From Flavobacterium sp. UBA6721 (lineage in GTDB: Bacteria; Bacteroidota; Bacteroidia; Flavobacteriales; Flavobacteriaceae): 64,000 nucleotides of DNA. The position numbers and the translations under genes are program-made. The notes under the pieces are model-generated. The model was not told where the DNA came from. It did not search any database and was given only the letters and a program-made list of their open reading frames with translations. The stretch lies in the NCBI GenBank assembly GCA_002454195.1, contig DKIJ01000027.1:22616-86615 (forward strand), read 5' to 3'. Below are positions 61,027-64,000 of this stretch, piece after piece. Every line of letters starts with the position of its first letter. The stretch's first letter is position 1.

Positions 61027-61992
61027 ATGAAGAGTATCTATCCATTACAGTTTGAACCTATTTTAAAAGAAAGAATTTGGGGTGGTGAAAAATTAAAAAC
61101 AGTTTTAGGTAAACCAATTCAGTCTTCAACAGTTGGGGAAAGTTGGGAACTTTCTACCGTTGAAGGTGACGTTAGTGTTGTGGCTAATGGCGAATTGAAA
61201 GGAACCTCTTTAATGACACTTATTGATGAGAGTCCAAATGAGATTTTAGGTACTGCTGTTTATGCACGATTTGGAAAACAATTTCCATTATTATTTAAAT
61301 ATTTAGATGCTCGCGAAGATTTGTCAATACAAGTTCATCCAAATGATGCTTTAGCTAAAGAGCGTCACAATTCGTTTGGTAAAACGGAAATGTGGTATAT
61401 CATGCAAGCCGATGAAGATGCACGTATAATAGTTGGTTTCAAAGAAAAATCAAATGCAGAGGAATATGTGGCAAATCTTAAAAATAAAACCTTACTATCT
61501 ATTTTGGATGATGTGAAAGTGAAATCAGGTGATGTGTTTTTTCTTGAAACGGGTACGGTTCACGCCATTGGAGCAGGATTAGTAGTAGCAGAAATTCAGC
61601 AAACCTCTGATATTACCTATCGTATTTATGATTTTGATAGAGTTGATGCTCAGGGTAATGGAAGAGAATTGCATATAGATTTAGCATTGGATGCAATTAA
61701 TTATGATAAAGTAGATACGTATAAAAACTATAGTAAAGAACCTAATACATCAAATACAGTAGTAGATTGTCCTTATTTTACCACTAATTTAATTCCATTA
61801 GATGGCGAAGTAAAAGTGAATAAAAATGGAGAAACTTTTACAGTGTATATGTGTGTAGAAGGAAGTTTCGAATTAGATTATAATGGTATGAAATACAGCT
61901 ATAAAAAAGGAGATACTGTGTTGATTCCGGCAGAAATTAAAGCATTTGTTTTAAGTGGAAAAGCTTCTGTTTTAGAAATATACATTTCATAG
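61027..61992 (+). CDS. manA: Mannose-6-phosphate isomerase, type I
   Basis: 321 residues. Interconverts fructose-6-P and mannose-6-P. The ERIWGG start, SWELS, LFKYLDAREDLSIQVHP with the zinc histidine, GKTEMWYIM and the LETGTVHAIGAGLVVAEIQ block identify the cupin family. Mannose-6-P would also be the substrate if the nonulosonate module at 27-30 kb makes KDN; that link is speculative, as manA is a housekeeping gene. Confidence 0.92.
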   Translation: MKSIYPLQFEPILKERIWGGEKLKTVLGKPIQSSTVGESWELSTVEGDVSVVANGELKGTSLMTLIDESPNEILGTAVYARFGKQFPLLFKYLDAREDLSIQVHPNDALAKERHNSFGKTEMWYIMQADEDARIIVGFKEKSNAEEYVANLKNKTLLSILDDVKVKSGDVFFLETGTVHAIGAGLVVAEIQQTSDITYRIYDFDRVDAQGNGRELHIDLALDAINYDKVDTYKNYSKEPNTSNTVVDCPYFTTNLIPLDGEVKVNKNGETFTVYMCVEGSFELDYNGMKYSYKKGDTVLIPAEIKAFVLSGKASVLEIYIS

Positions 61993-62014
61993 TGACTAAT
62001 AGAAAGTTTATGTG

Positions 62015-62022
62015 TATTTTTG
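62015..62022 (+). promoter_or_regulatory. Putative -7 element of the 88-residue gene
   Basis: TATTTTTG followed by C fits the Bacteroidetes -7 consensus and leaves about 25 bases to the ATG at 62048. Confidence 0.5.
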
Positions 62023-62047
62023 CAAGCGCAAATTAAAATTTAAAAAA

Positions 62048-62314
62048 ATGGCAAACGTTAAGAATTTAAAGAAAGACATCAACTACGTTTTAGGGGATAT
62101 TATTGAGGCGGTTTACTTATTTGAACTTTCAACTACTGGAAAACCAACTGCAGAAACTAATAATTTAATTGATGAAGCTATTGCTGCTTTTGATAATTTG
62201 ATAACAAAAGTAAATGCTAAGAATGTTGAAAATAAAAAAGCACACTTCAAACAAATCAATGTAGAATTGGAACAAGTTGCTAATCAATTGATTGCTAAAA
62301 TCAACGAATTGTAG
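62048..62314 (+). CDS. Conserved small helical protein of unknown function
   Basis: 88 residues from the ATG at 62048; the promoter element at 62015-62022 argues against a GTG at 62012. The sequence (NLKKDINYVLGDIIEAVYLFEL... EVEQ-like end) is wholly alpha-helical with an acidic N-terminal helix and a C-terminal KINEL; the family is not recognised. Its own promoter and compact size suggest a real, small cytosolic protein. Confidence 0.7.
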   Translation: MANVKNLKKDINYVLGDIIEAVYLFELSTTGKPTAETNNLIDEAIAAFDNLITKVNAKNVENKKAHFKQINVELEQVANQLIAKINEL

Positions 62315-62346
62315 TCAGTAAAAAGCGAAAAAAAGTGCAAATTTAG

Positions 62347-62377
62347 TTTGGAAAATTGAAATTCAGCTGTATCTTTG
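62347..62377 (+). promoter_or_regulatory. Consensus promoter of the tRNA-Thr pair
   Basis: TTTG (62347-62350), 19 bases, then TATCTTTG (62370-62377) is a full match to the Bacteroidetes -33/-7 consensus TTTG-N19-TAnnTTTG. The predicted start is about 62383, just before the first tRNA. Confidence 0.75.
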
Positions 62378-62393
62378 CACCCGTAATAATGAC

Positions 62394-62467
62394 GCCGATG
62401 TAGCTCAGCTGGCTAGAGCAGCTGATTTGTAATCAGCAGGTCGTGGGTTCGAGTCCCTCTATCGGCT
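62394..62467 (+). tRNA. tRNA-Thr (anticodon TGT), first copy
   Basis: 74-nt cloverleaf. Acceptor arms GCCGATG/TATCGGC, anticodon stem GCTGA/TCAGC with loop TTTGTAA (anticodon TGT, reads ACA), and the T-arm GTGGGTTCGAGTCCC. CCA is not encoded. Identical to the copy at 62527. Confidence 0.93.
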
Positions 62468-62469
62468 CA

Positions 62470-62492
62470 AAACTTCTAAATTGTAGAAGTTT
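62470..62492 (+). other. Hairpin in the tRNA spacer
   Basis: AAACTTCTA and TAGAAGTTT form a perfect 9-bp stem with a 5-base loop, 3 bases after the first tRNA. It may help processing or attenuation; no strong T run follows. Confidence 0.55.
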
Positions 62493-62526
62493 GTTATTGA
62501 AATTCGATAATCATTATTACACAATT

Positions 62527-62600
62527 GCCGATGTAGCTCAGCTGGCTAGAGCAGCTGATTTGTAATCAGCAGGTCGTGGGTTCGAGTCCCTCTATCGGCT
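62527..62600 (+). tRNA. tRNA-Thr (anticodon TGT), second identical copy
   Basis: 74-nt cloverleaf, identical in all positions to 62394-62467 and separated from it by 59 bases. Followed by a terminator. Confidence 0.93.
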
Positions 62601-62607
62601 CTTAAGT

Positions 62608-62648
62608 AAAACCATCTAACGTTTGTTAGGTGGTTTTTTGTTTTTTTA
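62608..62648 (+). terminator. Rho-independent terminator after the tRNA-Thr pair
   Basis: AAAACCATCTAAC and GTTAGGTGGTTTT form a 13-bp stem with one G-T pair and a GTTT loop, followed by a T run. Confidence 0.85.
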
Positions 62649-62692
62649 TCACTTTCTTTGACTTGAATTCATAAAAATAAATAAACTGTAAG

Positions 62693-63559
62693 ATGAAATG
62701 GATTACCAGAGAGCGACCAAAAATAGATAGAATTGCCTGTCCATGGCTTATTAAGAAATTTATTGATAGCGAAGCTGAGATTATTTATGTGCCATTTGTT
62801 GAAGTGACGGATAAGGCAAAAGAGTTAAAGGGAATTCCTTTTGATATACCTAATGTAGAGTATACACATTATGGAACCGAAAGCACATTTGACTATATTA
62901 TAAAAAAACATAAAATAACAGATCCGGCTATTTTAATAATGGCTGATATCATACGTGGCGCAGATACTGACAGACATGAAATTACGGAAGAATCTGCCGG
63001 TTTATGGGCTATATCAGCCGGTCTTTCTTATAATATTACCGATGATTACAAACTTTTAGAAACGGGGATAGTTATTTACGATGCTTTATACAGTTGGGCA
63101 AAGCATCTTTATAAACAAAAACACCTGCAAAACAGTCCGTTTGAAAAATTACTTCATGAAGTTTATGATAAATTTTTGAAGGATAAAAAAGCAAACAAAA
63201 AAACTCCTGAATGGGTAAGAGATTTAAAAGCAATAATACAAGATCAGATTGATACTCAGTTTACTTTTGACCTTAAAAAGATTTCCACCGATTTAGAGCT
63301 GAATCCTTCATATTTATCAAGAGAGTTTTCTAAATATTTTGATGATTTGAATTTTGGTGATTATATCAGAAAATTGAGAATTGAGAAAGCGATTCATTTA
63401 ATACAAAATTCGACTTATTCCCTTACTGAGATTGCTTACATGACAGGTTTTTCAGATCAGAGTCATTTTACGAGAATATTCAAGCTTAGTACCGGGAAAA
63501 ATCCTTCTTCTTATAGAAAAAATGCTCAAAAAGGTAATTCAGATACAAAAAGTAAATAA
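62693..63559 (+). CDS. ChrB-like chromate-resistance domain fused to an AraC-type DNA-binding domain
   Basis: 288 residues. Residues 1 to about 135 match the chromate-resistance (ChrB C-terminal) domain: WITRERPKIDRIACPWLIKKF, YTHYGTESTFDYIIKKH and ADIIRGADTDRHE. Residues about 195-280 are an AraC-family double helix-turn-helix (ISTDLELNPSYLSREFSKYF; LTEIAYMTGFSDQSHFTRIFK with the conserved GFSDQSHF). The gene precedes chrA by 78 bases. A one-component chromate sensor-regulator of chrA is the simplest reading. Usual ChrB proteins lack the HTH, so the fusion is notable. Confidence 0.85.
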   Translation: MKWITRERPKIDRIACPWLIKKFIDSEAEIIYVPFVEVTDKAKELKGIPFDIPNVEYTHYGTESTFDYIIKKHKITDPAILIMADIIRGADTDRHEITEESAGLWAISAGLSYNITDDYKLLETGIVIYDALYSWAKHLYKQKHLQNSPFEKLLHEVYDKFLKDKKANKKTPEWVRDLKAIIQDQIDTQFTFDLKKISTDLELNPSYLSREFSKYFDDLNFGDYIRKLRIEKAIHLIQNSTYSLTEIAYMTGFSDQSHFTRIFKLSTGKNPSSYRKNAQKGNSDTKSK

Positions 63560-63587
63560 CATTCTATTTATAGTTTTAGGACGGTAT

Positions 63588-63595
63588 TAGTTTTG
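63588..63595 (+). promoter_or_regulatory. Putative chrA promoter element
   Basis: TAGTTTTG fits TAnnTTTG about 43 bases before the chrA ATG. TAGTTTT occurs again at 63571-63577, 17 bases upstream, and may be part of a regulator site. Confidence 0.4.
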
Positions 63596-63637
63596 ATGTT
63601 AGACTTCAAATAGGAATTATTTTAACAGCAAGAGATT

Positions 63638-64000
63638 ATGATAGAAAAACCTGTATATACATTAAGACAACTCATGTTGTATTTTTTGAAATTAGGAACC
63701 GTAGGTTTTGGTGGGCCGGTAGCCTTAGTGGGCTATATGCACAGGGATTTGGTGGAAGACCGAAAATGGATTTCTGAGGATGAATATAAGCAGGGTTTGG
63801 CATTGGCACAATTGGCTCCGGGGCCTTTAGCGGCGCAGCTTGGGATTTTTTTAGGATTTGTGCATTATCGGGTATTAGGTGCTACACTGGTAGGGCTGGC
63901 TTTTGTAATTCCATCTTTTATAATGGTGGTTTTACTTGGTATAGTTTATAAAATATATGGCGGTCTTGATTGGATGCAGGCTGTTTTTTACGGGGTTGGA
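63638..64000 (+). CDS. chrA: Chromate transporter ChrA (5' part, cut by the window end)
   Basis: From the ATG at 63638 the frame stays open to the last base, giving 121 residues of a protein expected to be about 390-400 long. The ChrA/CHR marks GTVGFGGPVALVGYM and ALAQLAPGPLAAQLG are present, with the first two transmembrane helices. It would export chromate. Regulator candidate: the ChrB-AraC fusion at 62693-63559. Confidence 0.92.
   Translation, partial: MIEKPVYTLRQLMLYFLKLGTVGFGGPVALVGYMHRDLVEDRKWISEDEYKQGLALAQLAPGPLAAQLGIFLGFVHYRVLGATLVGLAFVIPSFIMVVLLGIVYKIYGGLDWMQAVFYGVG

Noticed and set aside
63571-63596. AraC-type operator from two TAGTTTT words
   Set aside because: The 17-base spacing is not typical of AraC half-sites and the words may be part of a promoter; mentioned only as a possibility.
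62394-63637. Integrative element at the tRNA-Thr genes
   Set aside because: No integrase gene and no partial tRNA repeat is visible up to the window end.

Overview
The window reads as a Flavobacteriaceae chromosome, most likely Flavobacterium or a close relative. The DNA is AT-rich. Promoters match the Bacteroidetes -7 consensus TAnnTTTG, there are no clear Shine-Dalgarno sites, and the housekeeping genes (GH25-pssA pair, kdsD-tatC-lptB, recQ, secreted MsrA/MsrB) are typical of the family.

Positions 1-47653 form one very large surface-polysaccharide locus. It opens with a DegT-type sugar aminotransferase, the Wza-like outer-membrane exporter and the Wzc-like tyrosine autokinase. The four dTDP-L-rhamnose genes (rfbC, rfbD, rfbB, rfbA) follow, then a WbpM/CapD-type UDP-GlcNAc 4,6-dehydratase and, on the opposite strand, a CpsB-type tyrosine phosphatase that would oppose Wzc. 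A Wzm/Wzt ABC exporter comes next. It leads into a long, nearly gap-free array of glycosyltransferases (about 19: thirteen GT2-like, four GT4-like, one exostosin-like, one unassigned GT-B-like). Embedded in the array are a FkbM methyltransferase, two hexapeptide acyltransferases, two acyltransferase-3 proteins and an MBOAT/SGNH O-acylation pair. A nonulosonic-acid module (CMP-sugar synthetase fused to a HAD phosphatase, plus a NeuB-like synthase without SAF domain) and an unassigned GT-B-like protein sit in the middle. The locus closes with a Wzy/WaaL-type membrane protein and the polyprenyl-phosphate sugar transferase that would start the glycan. The product is predicted to be a rhamnose- and nonulosonate-containing, heavily acylated glycan (O-antigen, capsule or protein O-glycan). 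No Wzx flippase is seen, so Wzm/Wzt is the visible inner-membrane exporter.

Positions 47657-62314 are mainly housekeeping genes: a DUF4105 protein, pssA, a GH25 lysozyme, a DUF5808-like protein, lptB, tatC, kdsD, recQ, a FAD dehydrogenase, secreted msrA/msrB, idi, queD, a frameshifted bcp-type peroxiredoxin, manA, and two small conserved unknowns. Two identical tRNA-Thr(TGT) genes with a consensus promoter and a strong terminator follow. The window ends in a chromate-resistance unit: a ChrB-domain/AraC-HTH fusion and the start of chrA, cut by the window edge.

The most unusual feature is a set of three unrelated small genes: a four-helix-bundle protein, a DUF559 endonuclease-like protein and a GIY-YIG protein. 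Each sits among its own family of palindromic repeats, and each is wedged between two genes that belong together (wzm|wzt, CMP-nonulosonate synthetase|neuB, MBOAT|SGNH). In the DUF559 and GIY-YIG genes the repeat itself encodes the last codons and the stop. In wzt the repeat supplies the start codon and N-terminus. These look like single-gene, repeat-coupled mobile or domesticated cassettes and are the best candidates for an undescribed system here.
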